Of a DNA stretch of 64,000 nucleotides, positions 32,395 to 42,142 are shown one piece after another. The notes beneath the pieces are model-generated. The model did no database searches. It was given only the letters and a program-made list of their open reading frames with translations, and was not told where the DNA came from. The DNA is taken from assembly GCF_900129705.1 (NCBI RefSeq), contig NZ_FQWO01000010.1, positions 62,001-126,000 on the forward strand, in the 5' to 3' direction. Position numbers and translations under genes: made by a program. This DNA comes from Flavobacterium granuli (GTDB taxonomy: Bacteria > Bacteroidota > Bacteroidia > Flavobacteriales > Flavobacteriaceae). The stretch's first letter is position 1; each line of letters begins with the position of its first letter.

Positions 32395-33690
32395 TTACTC
32401 TTTTCTGTTTTCATCACGGATCAGCACCTGATACCCAGCCTTTACCATCACTTTTACTAGCTTCACTTTTTTACTTAAAAGATTTTTGGCCGCCTCAATA
32501 CCAGCTCCCGCCGCTTGGGCACCCCAAGACTCGTCAAATGTGTTTAGCCCCAAGCTTTGCATTGAACGATCTGCGGTAGTCTTTGCTACATCCCGGTTAA
32601 TCGCACCTGGTATATAAATGCCTTCGAGACCATCCATATCATAAACAGAGAGCTCCACCGGAAAAATAGAATTCCCAAAACGGAGACTATTGATCTTAAC
32701 AGTCAACCTCTCTCCTTTCAATGAAGCAATCCCAAAAAGGAAATGATCCTTTGGAATCATAACCCCATTGACAAAGATTGCATTACTGAGTCTTAGCTTG
32801 ACTGTCGAACCATTCACCAAAGTTTGCGTTTCATGAATAACCGCTTCAACTGCATTGTGTACAACGGAAGCATTTATAGGTTCTTCAAAAGAATAGAATG
32901 CATTATATGCTGTCTGTATTCCTATGTCGGCATTGTTTGACTTTTTACTATTCTCCAAAGAAGTAATCCTATCATCATTCCCTATAGTAGAGATGGTAAA
33001 CACCTGCCCTTTATTCGCTTCCGAAGTTTTTCTCATTTTTTCCTGTACCCGGTCTGGATGCTGGATATCAAGTATATTTTCCAACATTCCACTTAGCTTT
33101 TGCAATTCCGGATCTTCGCTTTCCGATTGACTCATCGACTGCATCATCTGTTCCAGTCGGTCAACATCTTTCGAATGGAGACTACTGCTACTCTGGTCTT
33201 CATATACTTTATAAACGGGCTGTTTAGGTGTTGGTACTGGTTTGTCTATAAGCTTTTGAAGCTCTTCCAGCTTCTTATGCATTTTTTCTTCATTGGGATC
33301 ACGGTAGATGTTGCTAGTAAGGCCTCCGCCTCTCCTTCTAAAACTATTATCCTCCTGATTACCATTCGCTCCTACTATAGCTGAATCACCAAAAATAGAA
33401 TGCTGCAAATAATTGGGGTCTTTCTTAATCAGTTCTCTTATTTTTGTCGAATCCAAAATGGCCTTATCATAATAACTCATTTTATCCAACAAGGGCTCAT
33501 TTTTAAAATTGGGAATAGGAAGCGTAATATTAAAGCCTTCTTTTTCGTCTGCATTTACATCTGCGGTTTCAACTTCTCCTCCTCCAAGTAACCAAAATAA
33601 TAGACTAATAAATGGTAGTGTTAGCAGGGGTAACACCAAAAACATCTTGCGTTGTCGGAGTGAATGAATAGATTTAGTTTGTTTTTCCAT
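32395..33690 (-). CDS. traM: Conjugative transposon protein TraM
   Basis: A 431-residue protein. A single membrane segment (KMFLVLPLLTLPFISLLFWL) near the N-terminus is followed by a long disordered, charged region (about 60-220) and a conserved C-terminal domain with LVNGSTVKLRLSNAIFVNG, FLFGIASLKGERL and AVFAL-like strands. This is the typical TraM layout, comparable to VirB10, which spans the periplasm between the two membranes. It lies between the traL-like gene and traN. Confidence 0.85.
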   Translation of the reverse strand: MEKQTKSIHSLRQRKMFLVLPLLTLPFISLLFWLLGGGEVETADVNADEKEGFNITLPIPNFKNEPLLDKMSYYDKAILDSTKIRELIKKDPNYLQHSIFGDSAIVGANGNQEDNSFRRRGGGLTSNIYRDPNEEKMHKKLEELQKLIDKPVPTPKQPVYKVYEDQSSSSLHSKDVDRLEQMMQSMSQSESEDPELQKLSGMLENILDIQHPDRVQEKMRKTSEANKGQVFTISTIGNDDRITSLENSKKSNNADIGIQTAYNAFYSFEEPINASVVHNAVEAVIHETQTLVNGSTVKLRLSNAIFVNGVMIPKDHFLFGIASLKGERLTVKINSLRFGNSIFPVELSVYDMDGLEGIYIPGAINRDVAKTTADRSMQSLGLNTFDESWGAQAAGAGIEAAKNLLSKKVKLVKVMVKAGYQVLIRDENRKE

Positions 33691-33784
33691 AGTCGTTGTC
33701 TTTAAAATTGTATTGATAATAATTTTCTAGGATAGCAAGGCTATCTAGTAAGCCGGCAAGGTGGTTTACAATACTTTCGTAGCT

Positions 33785-34189
33785 TTACTTCCCTGTTGGA
33801 CAGCGACCCAAACTATCGATATAGGCACGAAAACGAATTATTTTTTCAAATTTGTCCTTGTCAGCGGAACTATTCTCTTTGCTTATTTCATCATCCTGTT
33901 GCAGTAACTGTAGCGGTTTATTAATCGGTGTTATTTTGATGTTATTGACTGTAGCTCCTGAAAAACCTTGAACAATCATATAAATACTATAGCCCCCCGA
34001 AATACCGATAAAGAGACTCCAAATAACCACCAAAGCGCTATGGGATAGCTTTGCCATTTTCTTTGCCATCCATTGTGCCCATTTTGTTTGGGCTACCAAG
34101 TAGACTTTATTGACCTGTTTCATTAGTGTATCACTTATTAGCCTACCATCGGATCTAGGCTTTTTTCTTCTTTTGTATAGGAATTCCAT
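33785..34189 (-). CDS. traL: TraL-like small membrane protein
   Basis: A 134-residue protein with a basic N-terminus, one membrane span (ALVVIWSLFIGISGGYSIYM) and a polar tail ending RFRAYIDSLGRCPTGK. It occupies the traL position between traK and traM. The name is assigned from order and layout; the sequence family is weakly conserved. A start at 34123 (MKQVNKVY) is possible, but the ATG at 34189 lies 15 bases after the traK stop. Confidence 0.6.
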   Translation of the reverse strand: MEFLYKRRKKPRSDGRLISDTLMKQVNKVYLVAQTKWAQWMAKKMAKLSHSALVVIWSLFIGISGGYSIYMIVQGFSGATVNNIKITPINKPLQLLQQDDEISKENSSADKDKFEKIIRFRAYIDSLGRCPTGK

Positions 34190-34204
34190 AGCTCTTCAAT
34201 TGAA

Positions 34205-34825
34205 TCATTTTCTATTTTCAATTTTGAGATCTTTATTCTCGATCGTTTTCCATCGTTCGACTAAAAAACCGTGCGGATTATTATCACTCCGAGATACATT
34301 GCGTAAACTCCCTTCGGTAATCAAGCTGCGGTGAGCAATACTGGTAGCCCTGATAATACGTTGTACCGCATAACATCGAAAAAGATAAGGGTATTGATTA
34401 ATATCTACCGATATGCTGTCTATTTCAATACTTTGGCTGATATTACCGGATATAATTCCTGCATAGTATCCATTCTCTCTTAAATCATCGTAGATCCGCT
34501 TGGCACTGTCATCGCAGAGATACAATGCCTTGGTAACATTACTTTTGATTACCTTATCGTCTGGATCAAGAGTAAAGAAAAATTGATGAAATGTTTTTAC
34601 ATGATCTCTAGCTTCCACCGCTATATTGTCTTTTCGATCTGAAGCAAAGGCTTCCAGCGCTTTTCCATTTGCAAGAATATACACCTTGGACTGCATTTGT
34701 GCTACAAGCTTAAAACTTTTGTAAAGTGTGAAACAACATATAATAATGCATCCGACAATGACTAACATTGAAAAGCCTCTTATATGTCTAAAAGCTGTAT
34801 CGATATTTTTCATTTTACTAAACAT
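34205..34825 (-). CDS. traK: Conjugative transposon protein TraK
   Basis: A 206-residue protein with a membrane segment at about 18-36 (GFSMLVIVGCIIICCFTLY) and a periplasmic domain containing ANGKALEAFASDRKDNI, EARDHVKTFHQFFFTLDPD and ALYLCDDSAKRIYDDL. This is the TraK signature, comparable in fold to VirB8. It lies between traJ and traL-like genes. Start at 34825 or 34813 (MKNIDT) cannot be separated. Confidence 0.87.
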   Translation of the reverse strand: MFSKMKNIDTAFRHIRGFSMLVIVGCIIICCFTLYKSFKLVAQMQSKVYILANGKALEAFASDRKDNIAVEARDHVKTFHQFFFTLDPDDKVIKSNVTKALYLCDDSAKRIYDDLRENGYYAGIISGNISQSIEIDSISVDINQYPYLFRCYAVQRIIRATSIAHRSLITEGSLRNVSRSDNNPHGFLVERWKTIENKDLKIENRK

Positions 34826-34846
34826 GATTCTTGTTTTTAATGGTTA

Positions 34847-36043
34847 TCAGGAATTACCTTTTAATTTATCTCCCATATAATTGGCCTTCTCTCCAAAATA
34901 AGGAGAAGAAGTTTGATGTCCTGACATACTTTGAGACATGCGACCTGCCGCGTTGCCCATCGCATCCATAGCCATTCCAGCTCCTGTCGAGGCCGTGTTA
35001 GCCACTGTATTTGTCGAGCTACTTAAAATAGTGGTCACTTTTTGACTCAAAGCCCCACCACCTCCTGCATGAACAATGTAATTAGCTACTGATGGCACCG
35101 TGAAATACCCCACAATACCGATAATCATAAATACCAGATATGCCATATCTGTGCGACTAAAAAAAGTGTCTCCATAATCATTAAGCTGTGATATATCTAG
35201 TTCCAGCATCTTCTCTTGTATCTTTCCGATAATGCTTCCAAAAATATTAGCCACAGGAAGCCATAGAAAAATATTGATGTAACGTGCCAGCCAGACCGTA
35301 AGTGTATGTTGAAAGCCATCGAACACCGAAATACCGAAAACTAAAGGACCTAAAACGGAGAGTACGACCAGCTGAAAGGTTCTTAGCGTATCAATACAAA
35401 GGGAGGCGGCTTCAAAGAGTATCCGCAATACTTCACTCAACCACTCTTTTACCGAATTGCGAAAATTAAAGGAGGCTTTCGACATCGCAAACTTGATATC
35501 GTTACCAATTCCCTCAAATAAACCCGAACCATTCTGATCAGCAGCATCATGGGTGTATTTATACCATCTGTCCTGATCACCACTACCCGACTCGCCAACA
35601 TACATCTGCCAGGCATCTGTCGATTTTATAGCTTGCTCTTTTCTCTTCAAAAGAACTTCAATTGCCTTATTCGAACCATCCACCATCGAAGCTGTTGCTG
35701 TAACCGTGGGCTTCATAATACCATTTATCAAATAGAGCACCGAAGGAAAAATCATAATACAGAATCCAATCACAAACGGTCGGAAAAGAGGATAGAAATC
35801 GATCGATTCCGCATTAGCAATATGCCTCCATACACGCGAACCGATATACCAAATAGCGGCAAAACCGGCAATACCTTGCCCCACTCCCAATAAGTTACTA
35901 CACAAAGGCATCATTTCATCATACAGCTGATCAAGTACCCCATGAAGACTATTCATTTCTGCTGCCAGACTTTGTGCTTTTGTTGCAAAGGGACAAGCAA
36001 TACTAAGACTTGTAACTAAAATGACCTTGTATATTTTTTTCAT
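34847..36043 (-). CDS. traJ: Conjugative transposon protein TraJ (VirB6-like)
   Basis: A 398-residue polytopic membrane protein with an N-terminal signal-like segment (ILVTSLSIACPFATKAQ) and about six further hydrophobic stretches such as FVIGFCIMIFPSVLYLI and LVFMIIGIVGYFTVPSV. The Gly/Ser/Ala-rich C-terminus with GGGGALSQKV and MAMDAMGNAAGRM is typical of TraJ. It forms part of the inner-membrane channel. It follows the third TraI-like gene by 12 bases. Confidence 0.87.
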   Translation of the reverse strand: MKKIYKVILVTSLSIACPFATKAQSLAAEMNSLHGVLDQLYDEMMPLCSNLLGVGQGIAGFAAIWYIGSRVWRHIANAESIDFYPLFRPFVIGFCIMIFPSVLYLINGIMKPTVTATASMVDGSNKAIEVLLKRKEQAIKSTDAWQMYVGESGSGDQDRWYKYTHDAADQNGSGLFEGIGNDIKFAMSKASFNFRNSVKEWLSEVLRILFEAASLCIDTLRTFQLVVLSVLGPLVFGISVFDGFQHTLTVWLARYINIFLWLPVANIFGSIIGKIQEKMLELDISQLNDYGDTFFSRTDMAYLVFMIIGIVGYFTVPSVANYIVHAGGGGALSQKVTTILSSSTNTVANTASTGAGMAMDAMGNAAGRMSQSMSGHQTSSPYFGEKANYMGDKLKGNS

Positions 36044-36055
36044 AGTGCTAACTTT

Positions 36056-36691
36056 TTATTTCTCTAGTTTATAAATGGCCCGAAGGGATTTTACATCTTG
36101 CTGCTCTTTGGCACGTTGCACTGCCAGTAAAGCAGTATTAGAATTAAAACTTCGAAGAAACAGCAGTTTATCCTGCATAGCAGCATAGATTTCATCAATG
36201 GATTGCAGCCGCTCATCATCAGACATCTGCAGTTTATTCGCCGTTATAACTGTCATGAGTTCATCCAGATGGAGAAGGCTTTGTTTAAAGAGCTTACCAT
36301 AAACCTTTTCTATGTACTTTATTTCCTTTTCATCAAAAAGGCTATTGCTTCCAAACCGCTGAAATGCACTCTTGTATTCTTTTACCAAAAGCATCTGATA
36401 GTGAATGATATCCCCAATACGATGGTATTTTCTTACCGCCGGACTGACCTGCATTAATGCATCGATAAAAGTCTTGTGAAGACTAAAATTACCCTGTGTT
36501 AAATCCTTCACAGTGTTGTAACCTCCATTGAGAATTTGATAGCCTTTTTTCATATCCTGCAAAATCTGCTTAAACTGGGCCAATTTCTCTATATTCAACA
36601 GCAATTGTTGCATTTCTTGAGATTGGGCAGCTGTCTTCCATGGTAAAATCATACTCAAAAGAACCACACAGATAATGAATAGCTTCTTCAT
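36056..36691 (-). CDS. TraI-like periplasmic protein (third copy)
   Basis: A 211-residue protein with a signal peptide (residues 1-22, ending KTAAQS) and helical body with KGYQILNGGYNTVKDL, GNFSLHKTFIDALMQVSP, VKEYKSAFQRFGSN and DDERLQSIDEIYAAM. It belongs to the same family as the two neighbouring genes upstream. All three share the order signal peptide, amphipathic helices, DDER/DAKR-IDxI segment and a LxRAKxxxDVxSxxxxYxL end. They resemble the TraI position of CTnDOT-type operons. Confidence 0.65.
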   Translation of the reverse strand: MKKLFIICVVLLSMILPWKTAAQSQEMQQLLLNIEKLAQFKQILQDMKKGYQILNGGYNTVKDLTQGNFSLHKTFIDALMQVSPAVRKYHRIGDIIHYQMLLVKEYKSAFQRFGSNSLFDEKEIKYIEKVYGKLFKQSLLHLDELMTVITANKLQMSDDERLQSIDEIYAAMQDKLLFLRSFNSNTALLAVQRAKEQQDVKSLRAIYKLEK

Positions 36692-36693
36692 AA

Positions 36694-37317
36694 TTACTCC
36701 TTTATTAGCTCGTGTAGGCCACGAGACGTTTGTACATCTTTATTATCCTTTGCCCGCGATAAACGCAGTATTTTAGCTTGTTTATTGAAACTTTGGGAAA
36801 ACATATAATTCTCCTTCATAGTAAAATAAAGGGCGTCAATTCGCTTTATCCGCTCATCATCCTTCATTACAAACTGACCATCCGTTGTAACTGCAATCAG
36901 TTCTTCCATAGTTTTACTGCAACCATCTAATAAACGTTCAAACACTCTTTTGATATAGGCTAACTCACTCCCATGAAATAAATCAGCTTGTTCTAATTGT
37001 CCTAATACCCGTTTATGATTCTCTACAAGCTTCCATTGTAATACTATAATTTCAACCAGCCTGCTATACTTTTTTATTTCGGGGTTTATGCTCTTTAATG
37101 AGCTGAGATAATCAGTATGAAGCCGCAACTCGCCCTTTTTCAAATCAGCTGCTATACCCAGTCCTTTCTTGGCTATTGAATAGCCTTCTTGTGCATAATT
37201 GATATATACTTTCAGTCCTGCTATTTGTTCGAGCAACACTTTTCTTTGCTTTTCTTGAGCATAGGGAGTCGTAACTGCCCATGCCATAAAGAATACCGAT
37301 AAATATAACTTTTTCAT
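36694..37317 (-). CDS. TraI-like periplasmic protein (second copy)
   Basis: A 207-residue paralogue of the flanking genes. The signal peptide is residues 1-20 (SVFFMAWAVTTPYAQE). The body has EGYSIAKKGLGIAADLKKGEL, LHTDYLSSLKSINPEI and DDERIKRIDALYFTM, and it ends LRLSRAKDNKDVQTSRGLHE. It lies 2 bases before the third copy. Paralogy is visible by eye from these segments. Role in the secretion channel is inferred from position. Confidence 0.65.
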   Translation of the reverse strand: MKKLYLSVFFMAWAVTTPYAQEKQRKVLLEQIAGLKVYINYAQEGYSIAKKGLGIAADLKKGELRLHTDYLSSLKSINPEIKKYSRLVEIIVLQWKLVENHKRVLGQLEQADLFHGSELAYIKRVFERLLDGCSKTMEELIAVTTDGQFVMKDDERIKRIDALYFTMKENYMFSQSFNKQAKILRLSRAKDNKDVQTSRGLHELIKE

Positions 37318-37460
37318 AAGTCGATAATGGTTTGATAAGCCGTCCTTAATTGATAAATATCATACCTTCTTTTACTTGTCTTACAGCACTGCGTTTCGCA
37401 TATCTTCATTACTGTTTCCTAACAATCTGCGATTCTGCTCTTTTTATAGCTCTCCATCTA

Positions 37461-38153
37461 TTAATTTGGAAGCCCATAAAACTTCTTGACTGCACTCACA
37501 TCTTGTTTTGTTTTTGCTCGTTGCAGACTCAGGAGGATATTCTGCTTGTTAAAAAGAATCAAATCATTGTAGTTGAAATCGATTTGATCAGTAGCGGCAT
37601 TAATAATATCAAGTCTCTTAGCATCACTCATCTGGGTACTAAAGGAATCCAGTATTAAAAATATCTGATCTATATTTTTCATGCTCTCTTCCAAAATACC
37701 GGAATACACTTGCTGCATATATCCCAATTCATCCCGGTTAAAGTGACTGTCTTGTTGGAACAACCGCCATGCCCTTTCATACTCATTTACCAGTCGCACT
37801 TGCTTTTGACTAATCTCCTTGATGCGTTGGTAATAACTAATAATTGATTTAACTTTTGCTAATTCTTCATAATAGTCCCGATAAAGATCACGTTGTCGCT
37901 CTGTCCAATCTGAAATTTCATTCAATTTTAATTTTGAAAGCACATTCTCTATTTTTTTCTGCGCGTTCTGCAACCATATCGTTTTGTTTTGGAGTCGCTG
38001 AATTCTTAGGTCAATTGCCTTAATTACTTTTTTTACAGCTACAGAAATTATTCCGACAATTGGTACAGCGGCAACGTTTTCCGCTCCCTTGACTGGGGTA
38101 GTAAAAAGCAATAGGCACATCAAGCCCACCATGACTTTCTTTCTTGTTTTCAT
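37461..38153 (-). CDS. traI: TraI-like periplasmic protein (first copy)
   Basis: A 230-residue protein with a signal peptide (VMVGLMCLLLFTTPVKGAE). The body has KAIDLRIQRLQNKTIWLQNA, YEELAKVKSIISYYQ, VNEYERAWRLFQQDSHF and ends LSLQRAKTKQDVSAVKKFYG. Among the three paralogues it is directly after traG (11 bases), the position of traI in Bacteroidetes conjugative transposons, so the symbol is used here. The 143-base gap after it holds nothing recognisable. Confidence 0.7.
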   Translation of the reverse strand: MKTRKKVMVGLMCLLLFTTPVKGAENVAAVPIVGIISVAVKKVIKAIDLRIQRLQNKTIWLQNAQKKIENVLSKLKLNEISDWTERQRDLYRDYYEELAKVKSIISYYQRIKEISQKQVRLVNEYERAWRLFQQDSHFNRDELGYMQQVYSGILEESMKNIDQIFLILDSFSTQMSDAKRLDIINAATDQIDFNYNDLILFNKQNILLSLQRAKTKQDVSAVKKFYGLPN

Positions 38154-38164
38154 AATCCTATCAT

Positions 38165-40639
38165 TTAATTTCCGTTACGAAGGGCTATTGCAAGGGCAGC
38201 AATCCCTTTTTTTATGTCTCCTCCATATTTCTTAGAGTACTCCTGCACTTTCATTTTTTCTGTTTCCTCCGTAGTATAAGCCAGGTACTCCTCCAGGGAT
38301 ACTTCAGTTCGGTAGACTTTAGATAACACTCCGCCTAATGAAATAAATACTTCTTTGTACTTCTTGTCTGGGTCATTGGCTTTGTTAACAGAAAGTACCA
38401 ATGCTTTTTCTTTCTCGGTCAGCCCCAACAGTTCCTGAATTTGCTCAAACTTATTCTGGTATTTACTCTGGTCCAGTAATATTTTACAATCACTGTTATT
38501 AATAATCGCCTGTTTTACCACGGGGGATGAGATGATGTCTTCTACTTCCTGCGTAACTACTATTGCTTCCCCAAAAAACTTCCTAACCGTCTTAAATAAA
38601 TACTTTATGTATTCCGCCATACCTTCCTTAGCAATAGCTTTCCAAGCTTCCTCAATTAATATCATCTTGCGCACGCCTTTGAGCTTGCGCATCTTACTGA
38701 TAAAAACCTCCATAATGATGATGGTGACCACTGGAAAAAGGATAGGATGATCTTTGATATTATCCAATTCGAATACAATAAAACGTTCTTTTAATAGGTC
38801 CAAATTTTCGGTGGCATTGAGCAAATAGTCAAACTCTCCTCCCTTATAATAGGGTCGCAATACATACATGAAATTATTGATGTCAAAATCCTTTTCCTTC
38901 ACCTGCTCTCCTTCCAATACCTTAACAAAATCATCTTTCAAAAAATCGTAAAAACTGTCAAAGCAGGGAAATAATTCTTGGTTTGACTCCAGCTTTTCAT
39001 AGTACAGCTGTAGTGCATTGGATAAAGCGACATACTCGCTTCGATTAAAGGTTTCATCGTCCTTTTTCCATAAGGCCAAAAGAAGTGTTTTAATACTTTC
39101 CTTTTTCTCCGTATCCAAGCTGTCACCCGCTCCAATATAAAAAGGGTTAAATCGAATGGGATTCTTTTCATCATAGGTAAAATAATAGCCGCCCACCATA
39201 TCGCAAAGCCCTTTGTAACTGTGCCCAACATCTACTAAGACGATATGAGTGCCCTGCTCATAATAACTTCGAACCATATGATTGGTAAAAAAAGATTTTC
39301 CGCTTCCTGAAGGCCCCAATATAAATTTGTTTCGATTGGTACAGATGCCTCTTTTCACAGGTTCATCACTGATATCCACATGTACAGGCTTACCCGTAAG
39401 ACGGTCACCCAAACGGATTCCAAACGGACTTAGCGAAGAACGGTAGCCCGTTTCCATATTCAGAAAGCAAACTGCCTGTTCCGCAAAGGTGTCAAAAGTA
39501 TCATTCATCGGAAAATCCGCTTCGTTTCCGGGGATTCCTGCCCAAAATATCTGGGCTGCCCCAACAGTCTCTTGTTTAGCCATAGCGTCCATTTGTGCCA
39601 ATGCCGAGGAAACCTTGTTTTTAATGTCTTTTACTTCATCCTTCTCTGCTGTCCATGCCAGTACATTAAAATGAGCCTTGACTGGCAGTCGCTGATCGCT
39701 AATCGCCTCATTGAGGAAATCATTGGTCGCATCACGAGCAATACTGTTTTCACGGCTATAAGCTGAAAGCGATTGCAATCGCAATCTTTTGCTTTCCAGT
39801 TTTTGCAGCGTCTTCTGTGCATCTTCAACAAATAAGTATTGGTTATAGATATGATTACAGGACAAAAGCTGTCCCAAGCTGGAGGCAAAACCAATACTGA
39901 ATTTCGTTCTATCGGTAGAGTATCGATCATAATTAATACGCGAACCACAAAGCGCGGGAAGATCAGCAGCATCTGCTAAAGTATAGGTTTGGCAATGCTT
40001 ATCTCCTACCTTCAGTCCCTCATCGAAGGAAATATCATTAAAAACAAAAGAATTCTCCTTTTCTGTCAAAAAGCAGTAGCGCTCAATCAATCCCACTTTT
40101 CGGTTATGACTCCTTAGTTCGTCATTAAGAAGACGCCTTAGTGTAACAAAACCGCTATCTTCAAGTATGCGCTTGAATTGTTCCGAGCTTTCAATAAAAT
40201 CCTCCAATACTTGCCCTTTCAGCGTTTCTTGGGGAACAACAGAACTTCGAACTAAAGTGGAAAACAAAGAACTGGACGCTTTCCTACCCATAGGCTTCTT
40301 TGTCAGCAAAATGTAACTACAATGATCCAAAAATGGACGTTCGTTAAAAAAGTGCTCACTGCTACGACTTAGAAAACTATCGTCCAAATTATTAAAATCC
40401 GGCTCGTACTTGCTTTCAATAAACCAATCCTGCTTATGAAATATACAAAATTTCGGAAGCACCTTTATAGCTTTCAACCAGGTCTGGTGAAAAGTTTCGT
40501 ATTCCTGATCTGATAAAGTAAATAGCTCCGGTAATTCTACTTTAAATACTGCTGTTATATCTCCTTGCTTGGATAAAATACAATCGTGTTGCACATCCAT
40601 AATCGGCAAAATAGCATCCATCCTCTTTTCCATCTTCAT
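38165..40639 (-). CDS. traG: Conjugation ATPase TraG (VirB4-like)
   Basis: An 824-residue protein, a normal length for Bacteroidetes TraG. The N-terminal region (1-400) matches the family (MDAILPIMDVQHDCILSKQG). Walker A is GPSGSGKS at 442-449, in the context FILGPSGSGKSFFTNHMV. Walker B is in KMILIEEAWKAI at about 655-666, followed by VVTQEVEDIISSPVVKQAI. It powers assembly of the type IV secretion channel and is the best conserved gene of the operon. No frameshift is visible. Confidence 0.95.
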   Translation of the reverse strand: MKMEKRMDAILPIMDVQHDCILSKQGDITAVFKVELPELFTLSDQEYETFHQTWLKAIKVLPKFCIFHKQDWFIESKYEPDFNNLDDSFLSRSSEHFFNERPFLDHCSYILLTKKPMGRKASSSLFSTLVRSSVVPQETLKGQVLEDFIESSEQFKRILEDSGFVTLRRLLNDELRSHNRKVGLIERYCFLTEKENSFVFNDISFDEGLKVGDKHCQTYTLADAADLPALCGSRINYDRYSTDRTKFSIGFASSLGQLLSCNHIYNQYLFVEDAQKTLQKLESKRLRLQSLSAYSRENSIARDATNDFLNEAISDQRLPVKAHFNVLAWTAEKDEVKDIKNKVSSALAQMDAMAKQETVGAAQIFWAGIPGNEADFPMNDTFDTFAEQAVCFLNMETGYRSSLSPFGIRLGDRLTGKPVHVDISDEPVKRGICTNRNKFILGPSGSGKSFFTNHMVRSYYEQGTHIVLVDVGHSYKGLCDMVGGYYFTYDEKNPIRFNPFYIGAGDSLDTEKKESIKTLLLALWKKDDETFNRSEYVALSNALQLYYEKLESNQELFPCFDSFYDFLKDDFVKVLEGEQVKEKDFDINNFMYVLRPYYKGGEFDYLLNATENLDLLKERFIVFELDNIKDHPILFPVVTIIIMEVFISKMRKLKGVRKMILIEEAWKAIAKEGMAEYIKYLFKTVRKFFGEAIVVTQEVEDIISSPVVKQAIINNSDCKILLDQSKYQNKFEQIQELLGLTEKEKALVLSVNKANDPDKKYKEVFISLGGVLSKVYRTEVSLEEYLAYTTEETEKMKVQEYSKKYGGDIKKGIAALAIALRNGN

Positions 40640-40672
40640 CTGTATTTAGCTACTGTTCAACCTCAATCCTTA

Positions 40673-40990
40673 CTAGGGTATCATCATGAAAACTTTCCTA
40701 CTATAAATCTTTATGGCCTTAGGGAGCTGTCTTTTAGATAAGGCTTTCATCATACCGTGCTCGCCATACTTATGGCTCATCTGATATATTTTCATTACCA
40801 AAATGGCTCCTGAGATTCCTATAACTCCAACGCAGATCAATGATGGAATCCCAATAATATACAAAGCAGCAAAAACAATCATAAGCATAACAACCCCTCC
40901 ACCTAAATACCATATATACTGTGCCTTGAGTCCCTTGAATTCAATGCTTTGATTAATCCCTTTATTTATTTTATAAACACTATTGCTCAT
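40673..40990 (-). CDS. traF: TraF-like small membrane protein (DUF4133)
   Basis: Start at 40990 (MSNSVYKINKGINQ) is preferred to 41065 because the latter would overlap traE. The 105-residue protein begins with the typical KGINQSIEFKGLKAQYIWYL and has two membrane segments (about 30-70), a VirB3-like layout. The C-terminus is basic (KRQLPKAIKIYSRKVF). It lies 8 bases after traE and 33 bases before traG. Confidence 0.82.
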   Translation of the reverse strand: MSNSVYKINKGINQSIEFKGLKAQYIWYLGGGVVMLMIVFAALYIIGIPSLICVGVIGISGAILVMKIYQMSHKYGEHGMMKALSKRQLPKAIKIYSRKVFMMIP

Positions 40991-40998
40991 GACTTTAA

Positions 40999-41337
40999 CT
41001 AAACACCGAAGAACGATTTGATCACTGTAGCCACAACAACAAGAAAAACACAACTGCCAAACCAAGCTGCCGCAACCTTCCCCGTATCGGGGTCACCTGC
41101 ATTCCACTTTTGATATACCTTCACGGCACCAATCAAACCCAATATGGCACCAACGGCATACATAAGTTCGGTACCTGCATCAAAGTAGCTGCGAACTTGC
41201 TGATTGGCCTCATTGATTCCCGCTATTCCATCCTGAGCATAGCTTTGATAATGAAACAACATTAGCGTCAAAACAACCACAAACGAGCATGTTTTTTTTG
41301 AAATTAGCGTGCCAAAATTCCCATTCGACTTTTTCAT
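40999..41337 (-). CDS. traE: TraE-like small membrane protein (DUF4134)
   Basis: Start at 41337 (MKKSNGNFG) is preferred; the frame is open to 41418. The 112-residue protein has a signal-type segment (CSFVVVLTLMLFHYQSYAQ), then INEANQQVRSYFDAGTELMY, GAILGLIGAVKVYQKWNAGD and VAAAWFGSCVFLVVVATVI. This is the DUF4134/TraE pattern, a VirB2-like pilin candidate. It is the first well-conserved gene of the tra operon. Confidence 0.85.
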   Translation of the reverse strand: MKKSNGNFGTLISKKTCSFVVVLTLMLFHYQSYAQDGIAGINEANQQVRSYFDAGTELMYAVGAILGLIGAVKVYQKWNAGDPDTGKVAAAWFGSCVFLVVVATVIKSFFGV

Positions 41338-41471
41338 AATACAATATTTTAAAGTGTGAAAACATTTTAGAAAAACGGAGGATTCACCGCTGTCGTAATA
41401 CCCTCTTTCTCTTGTCACATTAAGCCCTACCGCACTGGGACAGACAGGAGCAATTCCTCCGTATTATTATT

Positions 41472-41960
41472 TTAGTTTCTTTTATTCCACAAGGCTGCAA
41501 CCTCCTGCTGGATCAAAACTGGCAATCCGTACTTTTCGCATTCCGAAACAATCAATTCAGTAACTGCACTATGATAAGGAGAATTGCTTAGTAAGGGATA
41601 TTCAATTAAGATTAATCGGAGCTCCTCCTCGAGCTCCTGTTTGCTAGGTTCTTTTTGAGCGGCCACATTGAGAACACTTTTTAATTGTTTGATCAACGCC
41701 TCTACTTCGTGGAAGATCGTATTTGATTCCTCAGGATACATTTCCGACGAACTCCCTTCAAGAGAATCCTGAATTCTCAAATCAGCTTCTGGCTCCACCT
41801 TCAATTCTTCGTTTTTCTCCCAGCCTTGAAGTTTCTTTTTGCCTCCTACGACATCTTTTATTTCATCAAGATAGTATCGTAGCCCCACAAATACATACCA
41901 ACATACCATCAAGAAAACAACCACAATAATGTAATCGTTCCATAAAATATTTCTAAACAT
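41472..41960 (-). CDS. Membrane-anchored protein at the head of the tra operon
   Basis: A 162-residue protein with an N-terminal membrane span (YIIVVVFLMVCWYVFVGL) and a long acidic cytoplasmic region ending LIVSECEKYGLPVLIQQEV. It occupies the place of TraD in related operons but I cannot confirm the family. The 134-base gap to traE contains a short C/G-rich stretch and nothing else. Confidence 0.5.
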   Translation of the reverse strand: MFRNILWNDYIIVVVFLMVCWYVFVGLRYYLDEIKDVVGGKKKLQGWEKNEELKVEPEADLRIQDSLEGSSSEMYPEESNTIFHEVEALIKQLKSVLNVAAQKEPSKQELEEELRLILIEYPLLSNSPYHSAVTELIVSECEKYGLPVLIQQEVAALWNKRN

Positions 41961-42142
41961 AACTGCTTCCGTTTTCGTTAGACATTCTTCCTATTGCTTT
42001 CTATAATCGTTAATCATATCCAAGGATTCATTTTATTTTTCAAAGGAACAACATGATATAAATTACTACAAGTACAACTTTATGTTGTACCCTTTTGTAC
42101 CCCTGATTATAAGGCAATAAAAACAAGTAGCGGTATCCGAAA

